Shown: piece by piece, positions 40,810 through 49,527 of the stretch | How the letters are laid out: every line of letters starts with the position of its first letter | How positions within the stretch are numbered: position 1 is the stretch's first letter | From: Aquamicrobium aerolatum DSM 21857 | GTDB taxonomy: Bacteria; Pseudomonadota; Alphaproteobacteria; Rhizobiales; Rhizobiaceae | Direction: 5' to 3' | NCBI RefSeq assembly: GCF_900113935.1 | Contig: NZ_FORF01000009.1 | Coordinates: 92,897 to 156,896, forward strand | DNA: 64,000 nucleotides | Translations under genes and position numbers: made by a program | Notes under the pieces: model-generated | Told to the model about the DNA's origin: nothing | The model's database searches: none | What the model saw: only the letters and a program-made list of their open reading frames with translations

Positions 40810-41283
40810 ATGTTGAAAATGCGCCTGATCATGTTGATTGCAGCAGGGCTTGCCTGCGTTGTGTTGCTCGCTGCGTGTCAGACTGACAATGCGCGCTATT
40901 CCAGTCAGGGCGTATCCCAAAGTGGCCACGCATATCTTTCGGATGTGCGGGCGACTGCGTCGCTGCCTGCCCTGAAAGCGGACAAAAATCTTGAGAAGGC
41001 CGCGCGGGTGCAGGCGGAGTTCATGGTGTCCGCAGGCAAGATGAGCCACGATACCGGATGGCGGCGAGATTTTGCAACGCGCATGAGCGAGGGTGGCGTT
41101 GCTGCGCCTGCCGCCGAAAATCTCGCCCATGGCCGGATGGACACTGGCAAGGTGTTCGAGATGTGGATGAACTCCACGGGCCACCGGAACAATATGCTCA
41201 ACCCCAGCTTCAATCGCTACGGGCTTGCCCATGCAACCGCATCCGACGGTCGCAGATATTGGGCGCTTGTGTTGAGCAAATAG
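40810..41283 (+). CDS. CAP (SCP/PR1) domain lipoprotein
   Basis: 157 residues with a lipoprotein signal; the lipobox LLAAC puts the lipidated Cys at residue 23. The CAP domain follows: KAARVQAEFMVSAGKMSHD, APAAENLAHG with the conserved Glu, and STGHRNNMLNPSFNRYGLA with the conserved His. AGGA lies 5 bases before the ATG. CAP proteins of bacteria are secreted or envelope-bound with mostly unknown function. It is divergent from the SPFH gene. Confidence 0.85.
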   Translation: MLKMRLIMLIAAGLACVVLLAACQTDNARYSSQGVSQSGHAYLSDVRATASLPALKADKNLEKAARVQAEFMVSAGKMSHDTGWRRDFATRMSEGGVAAPAAENLAHGRMDTGKVFEMWMNSTGHRNNMLNPSFNRYGLAHATASDGRRYWALVLSK

Positions 41284-41295
41284 GCACTTTGAGCG

Positions 41296-41347
41296 TGCGC
41301 AAAACAATTTCATTGCGCAGGCGTGAACGCACCCAGCGCGTTCACGC
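41296..41347. repeat. Two tandem hairpins downstream of the CAP lipoprotein gene
   Basis: TGCGCAA/TTGCGCA (41296-41302 with 41313-41319) followed at once by GCGTGAACGC/GCGTTCACGC (41321-41330 with 41338-41347). No U-tract follows on the plus strand. They may stabilise the mRNA 3' end or help Rho-dependent termination. Confidence 0.5.
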
Positions 41348-41452
41348 GAATCTGACCGTTTAGGTTACAGGATCACCTGTCCTACACTGGTGCGGCCGTG
41401 CTTGCAGTTGTCATACTCACGAGCACAGGAGCAACGGCGATGCCTGATCGGA

Positions 41453-41842
41453 TCAGCGTTTCCCTGCGCGTGCCTTGCGAGCGGCATACCGCGCGTCGCG
41501 CTTGGCCTTGCGATCGGCTTCATCCGCCAGCAGTCGCGAAACCATGTCCTGCTCGGCATTCGCCTTGGCTTCTGCCTCGGCTTTCGCAGCCTCCTCGGCA
41601 GCAGCTTGGCGCTCGGCGCGTTCGCGTGCTTCCTGCTCGGCTTTTTCACGCTTCAGGCGATCGCGTTCAGCTTGTTTCTGGGCTTTCGCCTCAGCAGCAG
41701 CCTTGCGTTCGGCTTGCCGCGCAAGAAACTCAGGGTCGTCCAACTTGGGCAGGTTCGCTTTAGCCCGCTCCAGGAGCGCTTTGCGCGCGTCCATTGCTGA
41801 CTGCCGACGTTCGGCGAAACCCTTCTCTTTGAAAATTGCCAA
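41453..41842 (-). CDS. DUF6481 family highly charged coiled-coil protein
   Basis: 129 residues, about three quarters Ala, Glu, Lys, Arg and Gln, forming one long predicted coiled coil after a short head FKEKGFAERRQSAMDARKA. The start is TTG at 41842, with AAGAAGG upstream; no in-frame ATG fits better. I recognise the N-terminal block as the conserved part of DUF6481 proteins of Rhizobiales. Function is unknown; it is cytosolic by lack of a signal. Confidence 0.75.
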   Translation of the reverse strand: MAIFKEKGFAERRQSAMDARKALLERAKANLPKLDDPEFLARQAERKAAAEAKAQKQAERDRLKREKAEQEARERAERQAAAEEAAKAEAEAKANAEQDMVSRLLADEADRKAKRDARYAARKARAGKR

Positions 41843-41955
41843 TTTAAACCTTCTTGATCGGTCGTTCGTTCTCTGGGGGCCTTAATGATGGCTTGCTGCC
41901 CCCAATTCAAGACAAAAGTGGACCTGTCGCGCACATAAGGTGTTTGGTCCAACGT

Positions 41956-41982
41956 AAAAGGGGATGGCTTGACGCCATCCCC
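41956..41982 (-). terminator. Rho-independent terminator of the Kazal lipoprotein gene
   Basis: 9-bp stem GGGGATGGC/GCCATCCCC (41960-41968 with 41974-41982) with a five-base loop; on the minus strand it is followed by UUUU (41956-41959). Confidence 0.75.
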
Positions 41983-42007
41983 GCTCTTCATTGTCAGATA
42001 GTGCTGC

Positions 42008-42442
42008 TTAACGCCAGCGGCCACCACCACCGCCACCGCGACACTCGCCGTCGCGAATGATGCGATAGCCGTTGGACTCGGCTTCGCATGGATTGTTGAA
42101 TGACTGGCGATCCCCCCGACGTTCAGCGCAGACAGGGCGATATTCGCGGGTGCAGGCGCGCTCCCATGGCCGTTGCTCTGCGCGGCATTCGCCCGGATGA
42201 ACCACACGAAACCCTTCTGAACGCGCTACGCATGAATTGCCAAAAGTCTGCCGGTCGCCTCTGCGCTCCGCGCATACCGGCGCATACTCACGAGTGCAGA
42301 TGCTGCCCTGGCCTGGAGGTGGTCCGGGAGGGGGCCGCATTCCTGGGCCCGACGGACCTTCCTCGACGACGACGCATGCCGCGAGAATCGTTCCAGCGAT
42401 TGCGGTTATGGCGCCAATCTTCGCGAAATTGAATAGATTCAT
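42008..42442 (-). CDS. Lipoprotein with two Kazal-type protease inhibitor domains
   Basis: 144 residues. The lipobox LAAC places the lipid-carrying Cys at residue 23. After a Pro/Gly-rich linker come two near-identical Kazal-like domains (about 46-86 and 95-135), each with the spacing C-x5-PVCAERRGDRQ[TS]F-x2-[SP]C-x(14)-C. A Gly-rich end follows. Such domains block serine proteases in the canonical way; in a bacterial envelope this could counter predator or host enzymes (inference). AAGGAGG precedes the ATG. It has its own terminator. Confidence 0.85.
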   Translation of the reverse strand: MNLFNFAKIGAITAIAGTILAACVVVEEGPSGPGMRPPPGPPPGQGSICTREYAPVCAERRGDRQTFGNSCVARSEGFRVVHPGECRAEQRPWERACTREYRPVCAERRGDRQSFNNPCEAESNGYRIIRDGECRGGGGGGRWR

Positions 42443-42598
42443 TGCCTCCTCCTTGGTGGTTGTGTCGACAATAATGCGTAACCTTCGCAAATGATCCCTG
42501 GCGGATCATAGCAGCTTAATTTTGCCGGCGCAGTTTGGAACTGGAATGGAGCTTCGCGCATTCTCTGTTATCGATAGCGCGCTGCGAGGGGGAATAAA

Positions 42599-43729
42599 TT
42601 GCAAAAGAGCACGCTTGACCAAGGCGAAGGCGCTCCGTCCAATACCGAGCCTCAAAGCGTTCAGGTGACTAAGAGTAGCTACGCTACCCAGGGAATATTT
42701 TTAATACTCGCCATTTACGCGCTATTTTTCGGGCGTGATTTCTTCATGCCGGTGGTTCTGGCTTTTCTATTTGCACTGACCCTTACGCCGATGGTGCGTT
42801 TTGCATCGAAGCGCGGCATTCCAGCGCCGTTGTCGGCAACTTTGCTCGTGCTCGGATCTGCGGGTCTGATCGGGTTTGGCGGGTATCTCCTGAGCGGTCC
42901 GGTTACAAACCTGATACAGGACGCGCCACAAATCGGCTACACGTTGACTGAACGTATCCAGCGTTTGCGGGGGCCCTATGACATGCTCATGGAGCTTTCC
43001 GGGCAGATCGACAATGTCACGGACAGCGTGAACGAGAAGGGCGTCGTGAAGGTTGCGGTTCAACAGCCCGGGATACTTTCACAAGCTGCTGGAAACATGC
43101 TCAGCATCGCAACAAACGCCGCGATTGTCGTTGTGCTTTCGATGTTTCTGCTCGCGTCAGGAACGATGTTCTACGAGAAGATCGTCCAGTCCTTCACAAG
43201 GATGAGCGACAAGAAACGGGCACTGCGTATCGTTTATGATGTCGAGCGGGAGGTGTCGCGCTATTTGCTCACCGTGGCCATTATCAACGGCGCGTTGGGT
43301 CTCGTCATCGGCCTTGGCTTGTGGGTCATCGGCATGCCAACACCGCTGTTGTGGGGCGTGATGGCGGCGCTGCTGAACTTTCTGCCCTATATCGGTGCGC
43401 TCGCGACGATCATGATCGTCGCGGTAATCTCGATCATCAGCTTCGATAGTCTGGGTTATGCGCTGCTCGCACCAGCCTTCGTCGTCTTCTGCAATGTGAT
43501 GGAAGGGCAGATCATCACGCCGCTGATCGTGGGCCGTCGACTTGAGCTCAATGCGGTCGCAATCTTCATTGCCGTCGCGTTCTGGTCATGGCTGTGGGGC
43601 TTTATCGGGGCGCTGATCGCCGTGCCGCTGCTGGTGATCGTCAAGGTTTTCTGTGATCACTTCGACGGTTGGCAATCGTTCGGCAACTTCCTGGCTGCAC
43701 AGCAAACCATCGACAATCACGACGAATAA
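42599..43729 (+). CDS. AI-2E family transporter (UPF0118/PerM-like)
   Basis: 376-residue inner-membrane protein with about eight helices. The family pattern is clear: two N-terminal helices (IFLILAIYALFFGRDFFMP), a long periplasmic amphipathic segment, then the conserved LLWGVMAALLNFLPYIGAL and the C-terminal VAFWSWLWGFIGALIAVPLLV. The start is TTG at 42599, five bases after AGGGGGA. The family includes the AI-2 exporter TqsA and sodium/proton antiporters; the substrate here is unknown. Confidence 0.88.
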   Translation: MQKSTLDQGEGAPSNTEPQSVQVTKSSYATQGIFLILAIYALFFGRDFFMPVVLAFLFALTLTPMVRFASKRGIPAPLSATLLVLGSAGLIGFGGYLLSGPVTNLIQDAPQIGYTLTERIQRLRGPYDMLMELSGQIDNVTDSVNEKGVVKVAVQQPGILSQAAGNMLSIATNAAIVVVLSMFLLASGTMFYEKIVQSFTRMSDKKRALRIVYDVEREVSRYLLTVAIINGALGLVIGLGLWVIGMPTPLLWGVMAALLNFLPYIGALATIMIVAVISIISFDSLGYALLAPAFVVFCNVMEGQIITPLIVGRRLELNAVAIFIAVAFWSWLWGFIGALIAVPLLVIVKVFCDHFDGWQSFGNFLAAQQTIDNHDE

Positions 43730-43764
43730 ATCTGAGCAGGGCAGCTTCTCGAAGCGGTGGCTGC

Positions 43765-45000
43765 TTATTTCAGGGCGTTGATGATGCGGGTGTCAGGAAA
43801 ACAGGTGGGTTTGCGGCCATCCTTGGCCTGCCACTCTCCAATCGAGCGACGGGTACGAAAACCGGGAAGCCCGTCGGCCCCACCGACGTCGTAACCCTGC
43901 TTTTCCAGCGAGCGCTGCATGGCGGCGATGTCGGCGCGCAACATGCGTTCGGTGGGGGACCATGATGCGGCAAAAGCGCGATCGCCATAGGTGATGCGGT
44001 CGGCAGAGTGACCGACGAATAGCGCGTAGAGGTCGCTTTCGTTGTAGGCTTTCAGCACGTAAAAATTCGGAGTCACGATGAAGGCAGGACCGGATCGGCC
44101 CGCCGGCATCAAAAGAAATCCGTCCTGTCGTGCCTCGTGGTCGGGAAACGGTCGTCCGTTGGTGCGTTTGACGCCCATCTTTGCCCAATCGGCGATCCGC
44201 ATGCCGTGATCTGGCCCTTCCAGCGCGCAGGAAATGCTGTCAGGCACGGCGACCTCGAAACCCCAGTCGCGCCCTTTCACCCAACCATGGTTGGCAAGGT
44301 AATTGGCGATGGAAGCCAGAGTGTCGACCTGCGATGTCCAGATATCCGCTCGCCCGTCGCCGTCGGCGTCATAAGCGTGCTGCAGATAGGACGTCGGCAG
44401 GAATTGTGGCTGTCCAAGCGCGCCGGCCCACGAAGATTTCATCTCGGCGACGGTCACATGGCCGCGCTGGACCATCTCGAGCGCGGCAAGGACTTCCTTG
44501 CGGAACATCTCCTTGCGCCGCGCCATGAACGCCTTGGTGCTGAGCACTGCAAAGGCGTTATGCGGGATGTTGGCGCGACCGAAGCCGGATTCCCGCCCCC
44601 AGACCGCGAGCAGAATGCCGCCCGGCACGCCGAAGCGCTGTTCGATCGAAGCGAGTGCCGATTTCAGCTGGCCTGCGCGGTTGCGGCCGCCTGCGGTCAC
44701 CCCGCTTACGATCTTTTCGGCGAAGTAATTTGCCGGTGCACCAAACTCGGCCTGATGCTGAATGCGTGGCGGCTTGGCTGTTTCGCCCGGCATGACCAGA
44801 TCTGGAAGGTCGAGCATCGGCTTTACTTTGCCGAGCGCTGCATTGAACGTCGCTTCAGAAATTCCACGGGCTCTGGCATCCGGCCACAAATCGTTTTGCA
44901 GCCAGCTCTGAAATTGTTGCGAGACGTTTTGCGCTGCCGCTGGAAGAGAAACCAATGCGGCGGAAAGACTGATGCAGAGAGCGTGGGCAAGATGTCTCAT
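43765..45000 (-). CDS. Lytic murein transglycosylase, MltB/SLT_2 family (second copy)
   Basis: 411-residue periplasmic enzyme, paralogous to the one at 34268-35494. A signal peptide ends at AAA-QNV (about residue 23). The catalytic Glu is in AVWGRESGFGR; SWAGALGQPQFLPTSYLQHAYDADGDGRADIW matches the SLT_2 core, and a PG_binding_1 domain (about 345-405) ends the chain. It starts 26 bases after recR, so it is probably the last gene of the dnaX-ybaB-recR run. Confidence 0.9.
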   Translation of the reverse strand: MRHLAHALCISLSAALVSLPAAAQNVSQQFQSWLQNDLWPDARARGISEATFNAALGKVKPMLDLPDLVMPGETAKPPRIQHQAEFGAPANYFAEKIVSGVTAGGRNRAGQLKSALASIEQRFGVPGGILLAVWGRESGFGRANIPHNAFAVLSTKAFMARRKEMFRKEVLAALEMVQRGHVTVAEMKSSWAGALGQPQFLPTSYLQHAYDADGDGRADIWTSQVDTLASIANYLANHGWVKGRDWGFEVAVPDSISCALEGPDHGMRIADWAKMGVKRTNGRPFPDHEARQDGFLLMPAGRSGPAFIVTPNFYVLKAYNESDLYALFVGHSADRITYGDRAFAASWSPTERMLRADIAAMQRSLEKQGYDVGGADGLPGFRTRRSIGEWQAKDGRKPTCFPDTRIINALK

Positions 45001-45026
45001 GGCGTCCTCTCTTCAATGAGCTGGCG

Positions 45027-45632
45027 TCAGAAGGCCGTTCGCGAGCGCAAGGCGGCTGCCAGGGTTCCGTCGTCGAGATAGTCAAGCTCGCCGCCCACAG
45101 GCACTCCATGCGCAAGGCGCGTGATCTTGACGCCCATGCCATCGAGCTGGTCGGTTATGTAGTGGGCTGTCGTCTGCCCCTCGACTGTGGCGTTCACTGC
45201 AAGGATGATTTCCACCACGCTGCCTTCAGCCACGCGGGAGACAAGTGACGCAATGTTCAGGTCTTCGGGGCGGATACCGTCCAGCGGCGACAACGTGCCG
45301 CCAAGAACATGGTAGCGCGTGTTGAGCGCGGTTGCGCGCTCCAGCGCCCACAGGTCGGACACGTCTTCGACGACGATGATCGTCGTCTCATCGCGCCGCG
45401 GGTCCGTGCAGACCATGCAGGGATCGCTGGTGTCCACGTTGCCGCAGGTGGAACAAACGCGCACCTTGTCGACAGCTTCGCCCATCGCAAGAGCGAGCGG
45501 GGCAAGCAACTGTTCCTTCTTCTTGATGAGGTGAAGGGCAGCCCGGCGCGCGGAGCGCGGCCCAAGCCCAGGCACCTTTGCCAGAAGCTGGATCAGGCGT
45601 TCGATTTCAGGACCGGCGATTCGTTTCGACAT
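45027..45632 (-). CDS. recR: Recombination protein RecR
   Basis: 201-residue DNA-binding protein of the RecFOR gap-repair pathway, normal length. Helix-hairpin-helix [20 protein letters not shown] is at the N-terminus, the Cys4 zinc finger [16 protein letters not shown] near residues 57-72, and the Toprim domain starts at [14 protein letters not shown]. It belongs to the conserved dnaX-ybaB-recR neighbourhood, but here a cell-wall hydrolase gene separates it from ybaB. Confidence 0.95.
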   Translation of the reverse strand: MSKRIAGPEIERLIQLLAKVPGLGPRSARRAALHLIKKKEQLLAPLALAMGEAVDKVRVCSTCGNVDTSDPCMVCTDPRRDETTIIVVEDVSDLWALERATALNTRYHVLGGTLSPLDGIRPEDLNIASLVSRVAEGSVVEIILAVNATVEGQTTAHYITDQLDGMGVKITRLAHGVPVGGELDYLDDGTLAAALRSRTAF

Positions 45633-45721
45633 GTCGCCGGTTTATCCGGGAAAATGGCTGTTGGGTAGCGTCAGCATGCCCGGCCACTGCCAATCCTGAC
45701 GGTTCCGGGTTCACTTGCGGA

Positions 45722-46477
45722 TTACTTCGTCGGGCGATCCTGTTGTGCCAGCAGCGCACCGATAGCGTCAGCCGCTTGAGGCTGGACATCATAGGCGAGC
45801 ACCGGATCGGGTACGGAGGGTGCTTCAGCGATTGCGTCGGGTGCCGAGCTTGGCACGTGCGCCGCCAGCTGAGTTTGAGCTCTCGGCTTTTTGCCATCGT
45901 CACGCAAGGCTGCGAGCTGCCTGCGATCAAGTTTTTCGTAGAAGGAGTTTCCGCCGGCCGTCAGCACGTAGTGCATATTGTTGTAGGGAAATCTCAGGCC
46001 TGCCTGATGGAAGTGCTTGGCGCGCTTCACTGCAGGATGGCGCTCTCCCTTCAGCACGGAATCGGCAGCGGCCATCACATCCGGAAGCGCCTTGGAGTCC
46101 ATCTTCCTCGTCAGGACGCCCGGTGCAAACTGGTTTTTCTGACCAACGACACCGCAAATGCTGTCAGGATATTTTTTCGACTCGAGCCGGTTCATCACCA
46201 CGGTACCGACGGCGACAAGCCCATCGCGGCTGGACCGAACAGATTCGAAGAACATCGCGCGCGCAAGACATTCGCGCTCTTTCATCGAGCCGGAATAGGC
46301 CACGGCAGTAGTTCTGGTGGAGGTGATCGATGATGTGGCGATTTCGTCAAGGACACCAGTGCCCTGGGTGCATCCTGCGAGGACACAGGTGAGCACGACC
46401 GCGCTCAGCGGCAGGCGCCGCACGTTACAAAAATTCTGGTACACGCTACTAAACCCTCTCCGAATGGTCCCCGCCAC
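45722..46477 (-). CDS. SleB-like cell wall hydrolase lipoprotein
   Basis: 251 residues. A lipobox-like VLAGC places a Cys at residue 36 after a basic N-terminus, suggesting a lipoprotein. The Hydrolase_2 domain begins at ECLARAMFFES with the catalytic Glu and continues through VAVGTVVMNRLESKKYPDSICGVVGQKNQF. The C-terminal third is low complexity. The start is GTG at 46477. SleB-type enzymes cleave peptidoglycan; non-spore-formers use them in wall remodelling. It lies between ybaB and recR on the same strand. Confidence 0.82.
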   Translation of the reverse strand: MAGTIRRGFSSVYQNFCNVRRLPLSAVVLTCVLAGCTQGTGVLDEIATSSITSTRTTAVAYSGSMKERECLARAMFFESVRSSRDGLVAVGTVVMNRLESKKYPDSICGVVGQKNQFAPGVLTRKMDSKALPDVMAAADSVLKGERHPAVKRAKHFHQAGLRFPYNNMHYVLTAGGNSFYEKLDRRQLAALRDDGKKPRAQTQLAAHVPSSAPDAIAEAPSVPDPVLAYDVQPQAADAIGALLAQQDRPTK

Positions 46478-46561
46478 GTCGGATGAGGTCTAGAAAAGGG
46501 AATTTTGGGGCGAAAACATGGCCGCGCCGCAGAGACGGCACGGCCATGGCAAATTGAGTGC

Positions 46562-46885
46562 CTAGAACGGAAGCTTGAAACCGGGCGGGATTGGCAGGCC
46601 GGCGGTCAGTTCCTTGGTCTTTTCCTGCACTGCGGTTTCGATCTTGCTCTTCGCATCGTTGTGGGCGGCAAGGATCAGATCTTCCAAAACTTCGACGTCG
46701 TCTTCCTTGAAAAGCGAAGGGTCGATTTTCAAGGAACGCATTTCTGATTTGCCGGAAAGGGTCACCTGAACGAGGCCGCCTGCGGACTGGCCGGTGGCCT
46801 CGGTCGCGGTGATCTCTTCCTGCAGGGTCTGCATCTTGCCCTGCATTTCCTTCACTTTCCCCATCATGCCGAGGATGTCTTTCAT
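46562..46885 (-). CDS. YbaB/EbfC family nucleoid-associated protein
   Basis: 107 residues, the family's usual length. [18 protein letters not shown] forms the N-terminal helix of the dimer tweezers, and [16 protein letters not shown] the strand region. It binds DNA and is nearly always encoded beside dnaX. It begins 18 bases after the dnaX stop, with TCGGAGAC as the ribosome site region, so co-transcription is very likely. Confidence 0.93.
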   Translation of the reverse strand: MKDILGMMGKVKEMQGKMQTLQEEITATEATGQSAGGLVQVTLSGKSEMRSLKIDPSLFKEDDVEVLEDLILAAHNDAKSKIETAVQEKTKELTAGLPIPPGFKLPF

Positions 46886-46903
46886 GGTCGTCTCCGAAAG
46901 ATG

Positions 46904-48742
46904 TCAGATGTCGTCGTCGTCATCACCGATACCAGGATCGGCAAGCATATCTGTGAGCTCGTCGGCGTCTTCGACCGCAACGGCGTCAGGGATGCGGATG
47001 TCGATGATCTTCGAGCCTGGAAAACGCGCCAGGATCGCAGCGACTGCCGGATCGGCTCGCGCGTCCATCATCGCGTTCTCGCGCTTGACCGCCTCGACCT
47101 CCGCGATGGTCGAGCCGCCTTCCTCACGCGAGACCGAAATGACCCAGCGCCGTCCGGTCCAGGTCTGCATGCGGGTGTTGAGTTCCGGAAGCAACGTCTT
47201 GGGGGCGTCGCTGGTCAGCGCCACCTCCAGCTTGCCGTCCTCGATGCGAACGGGCCGGACATACTGTTTCAGCATCACCTTCATCGCCATGTCGCGATGA
47301 GAATCTGCCAACGCCACAATATCGGCAATTGTGCGCACCGAAACTGTCGGTTGTGGCTCCGCCTCCGGCACGGCAGGCTCTGCCATCACTGCGGCCGGCT
47401 CGAATTGTGGTGCTGCCTGCGAGGCCACAAGCCGCATGGTCTGCCCGCCACCGCCGCCAGATGGCATGTAGCTGGAGCCCACCGCGCTTGCTGCAGGACC
47501 ACCTGACGGACCGGCAGGACCGCCGCCATTGGGGCGCGGCGCTCCGCCGCCCGTTGGGACAGGGGCACCGTCGAGCATCTTCAGTGCTTCGTCGAGCGTC
47601 GGCAAAGACGCCGCATGCGCAAGGCGGATCAGCACCATCTCGCCGGCATTGATCGGGCGATTGGCCGTTTGGGTCTCGGAAATCCCCTTCAGAAGCATCT
47701 GCCAGGTCCGCGACAGGACCCGCACCGACAATGTCTGCGAAAATTCGAGGCCGCGAGTCCGTTCGTCCTGCGACAGCGATGGGTCGTCGGCCGCAGAGGG
47801 CACGAACCGCATACGAGTCACGAGGTGGTTGAAATCGGCCAGTTCAGTCAGCACCGTGGCCGGGTCTGCCCCGGCATCGTATTGCGCACGATACTCCCCG
47901 AGCGCCGCGGCGACATCGCCTTTCATGAGCATCGCAAAAAGGTCGATGATGCGGGCACGGTCGGCAAGGCCGAGCATGTCTCGTACGGTTTCCGCAGTGA
48001 CCTGTCCCGACGAATGCGCGATGGCCTGATCGAAGATCGACTGTGCGTCACGCATCGAGCCTTCAGCGGTGCGTGCGATCATCGCAAGCGCGTCGTCTTC
48101 GGCCTGCACCCCTTCGAGCTCGCCGATGTGAGCAAGGTGCTGCTTGATCAGCGCGGCGTCGATACGGCGCAGGTCGAAACGCTGGCAACGCGACAGGATG
48201 GTGATCGGAACCTTGCGAATTTCCGTGGTCGCAAAGATGAATTTTACATGCGGCGGCGGTTCCTCAAGCGTTTTCAGCAGGCCGTTGAAGGCCTGGTTCG
48301 ACAGCATGTGAACTTCGTCGATGATGTAGACTTTGTAGCGGGCTGAGACCGGAGCGTAGCGAACCTGTTCAATGATCTCACGAATGTCATCGATGCCGGT
48401 ATGCGACGCGGCGTCCATCTCGATCACATCGACATGGCGACCTTCCATGATCGCTTCACAATGAACGCCCGGTATCGCCAGATCGACGGAAGGCTGGTCG
48501 GTCGTGTCGCTCTTGTAGTTGAGCGCGCGCGCCAGAATGCGTGCGGTCGTGGTCTTTCCGACGCCTCGTACGCCGGTCAGCATCCATGCTTGTGCAATGC
48601 GACCCGTCGAAAAAGCGTTGGTGAGCGTACGGACCATTGGCTCCTGGCCAATCAGTCCCGAAAAATCGCGTGGGCGGTATTTGCGAGCCAGCACACGGTA
48701 GGCGGCGGGTCTGCCCGTGTCGTCTTTTGCGCTGGTGTCCAT
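46904..48742 (-). CDS. dnaX: DNA polymerase III subunit gamma/tau
   Basis: 612-residue clamp-loader ATPase. Walker A GVRGVGKT is at residues 57-64, the DEVH Walker B in IDEVHMLS, and the SRC sensor in LSRCQRF. Domain III follows to about residue 380, then a Gly/Pro-rich linker (about 400-450) and a tau-type C-terminal domain. The zinc module, which has four Cys in Escherichia coli, keeps one Cys (Cys95); I believe this loss is usual in rhizobia. No clear slippery site for a short gamma form was seen. Confidence 0.95.
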   Translation of the reverse strand: MDTSAKDDTGRPAAYRVLARKYRPRDFSGLIGQEPMVRTLTNAFSTGRIAQAWMLTGVRGVGKTTTARILARALNYKSDTTDQPSVDLAIPGVHCEAIMEGRHVDVIEMDAASHTGIDDIREIIEQVRYAPVSARYKVYIIDEVHMLSNQAFNGLLKTLEEPPPHVKFIFATTEIRKVPITILSRCQRFDLRRIDAALIKQHLAHIGELEGVQAEDDALAMIARTAEGSMRDAQSIFDQAIAHSSGQVTAETVRDMLGLADRARIIDLFAMLMKGDVAAALGEYRAQYDAGADPATVLTELADFNHLVTRMRFVPSAADDPSLSQDERTRGLEFSQTLSVRVLSRTWQMLLKGISETQTANRPINAGEMVLIRLAHAASLPTLDEALKMLDGAPVPTGGGAPRPNGGGPAGPSGGPAASAVGSSYMPSGGGGGQTMRLVASQAAPQFEPAAVMAEPAVPEAEPQPTVSVRTIADIVALADSHRDMAMKVMLKQYVRPVRIEDGKLEVALTSDAPKTLLPELNTRMQTWTGRRWVISVSREEGGSTIAEVEAVKRENAMMDARADPAVAAILARFPGSKIIDIRIPDAVAVEDADELTDMLADPGIGDDDDDI

Positions 48743-48866
48743 TCGCTTGAACCGGCTCCCTGCTTCGGCACTCTTGTCTGGCTCGAGCGTCGAGTTTCGC
48801 TTGCGCGAGCCGGTGGCGTCAAATGCCCATTTGTGGTTCGCCCTGAGGCGTCCGGTGCATGCCGGT

Positions 48867-48973
48867 AAAAAAAGGGTGGGAGGCTGGCACGATGACCCGT
48901 GCCGGGCTCGTTAGGGCTGCTTCCTTCCGGACCTGACCCGGTTGGCGAGTGGCTCGTCCACCACCAACCTCCC
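48867..48973 (-). ncRNA. ffs: Signal recognition particle RNA (4.5S type)
   Basis: On the minus strand the conserved SRP domain IV core GGTCAGGTCCGGAAGGAAGC is present, flanked by long complementary arms; the outermost GGGAGG (5') and CCTCCC (3') pair to close the hairpin (48878-48973, 96 bases). A run of seven U follows the 3' end (48867-48873) as a termination signal. It lies just upstream of dnaX, a common arrangement. It binds Ffh to target membrane proteins. Confidence 0.95.
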
Positions 48974-49096
48974 GCGTTCCATATCGGCAATTCGCGTTTC
49001 GATTGCAAGAGAGGATATCGGTGTTGTGTCACGATTTGCTTGCAGCCTTCCGCGATGCGCTCTAGCGTTTCGCCAACAACCAGAGAAAGTTACGCC

Positions 49097-49525
49097 ATGC
49101 CTACCAGTCAGCTCGGATTTGAACTCGATTCACGTCTGGAGCGTGACTCCGTCCCGCTGATGTGGCTGGGCCTATGCGAAATGCGTCTGATGAATGATCG
49201 GCGCTGGCCCTGGCTGGTGCTGGTGCCGCAGCGCGTCGGTGCGGTGGAAATCCACGACCTGACGCCGCTTGATCAGACGATGCTGACCTTCGAAACGAAC
49301 ACGGTTTCAAAGGCCCTGAAAGAGCTGACGCAGTGCCAGAAGATCAATATCGGCGCGCTCGGCAATGTCGTGTCGCAGCTGCATGTGCACATCGTGGCTC
49401 GTCATGACAGAGATGCCGCTTGGCCGGGGCCGGTTTGGGGACATGGACATAGGGAGCCGTACGAACCTGCTTCCATCCACAAATTCATCGATTCGGTCAG
49501 ATCGAAACTCGCTCACCAGGATTGA
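49097..49525 (+). CDS. HIT domain protein
   Basis: 142-residue nucleotide-binding protein of the histidine-triad superfamily. The triad region reads QLHVHIVARH: two His in the HxH pattern, but Val where the third His of HxHxHxx normally sits, with a His three residues later. WPWLVLVPQRVGAVEIHDL is typical of the fold. Homologues cleave dinucleoside polyphosphates or nucleotide phosphoramidates; with the altered triad the activity is unsure. It overlaps or abuts nudC (TGATGATG), so the two are co-translated. Confidence 0.82.
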   Translation: MPTSQLGFELDSRLERDSVPLMWLGLCEMRLMNDRRWPWLVLVPQRVGAVEIHDLTPLDQTMLTFETNTVSKALKELTQCQKINIGALGNVVSQLHVHIVARHDRDAAWPGPVWGHGHREPYEPASIHKFIDSVRSKLAHQD

Positions 49526-49527
49526 TG

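Noticed and set aside
47390..47560. Programmed frameshift in dnaX to make a short gamma subunit
   Set aside because: The Gly/Pro-rich linker region shows no A-rich slippery run with a downstream stem that I could identify.
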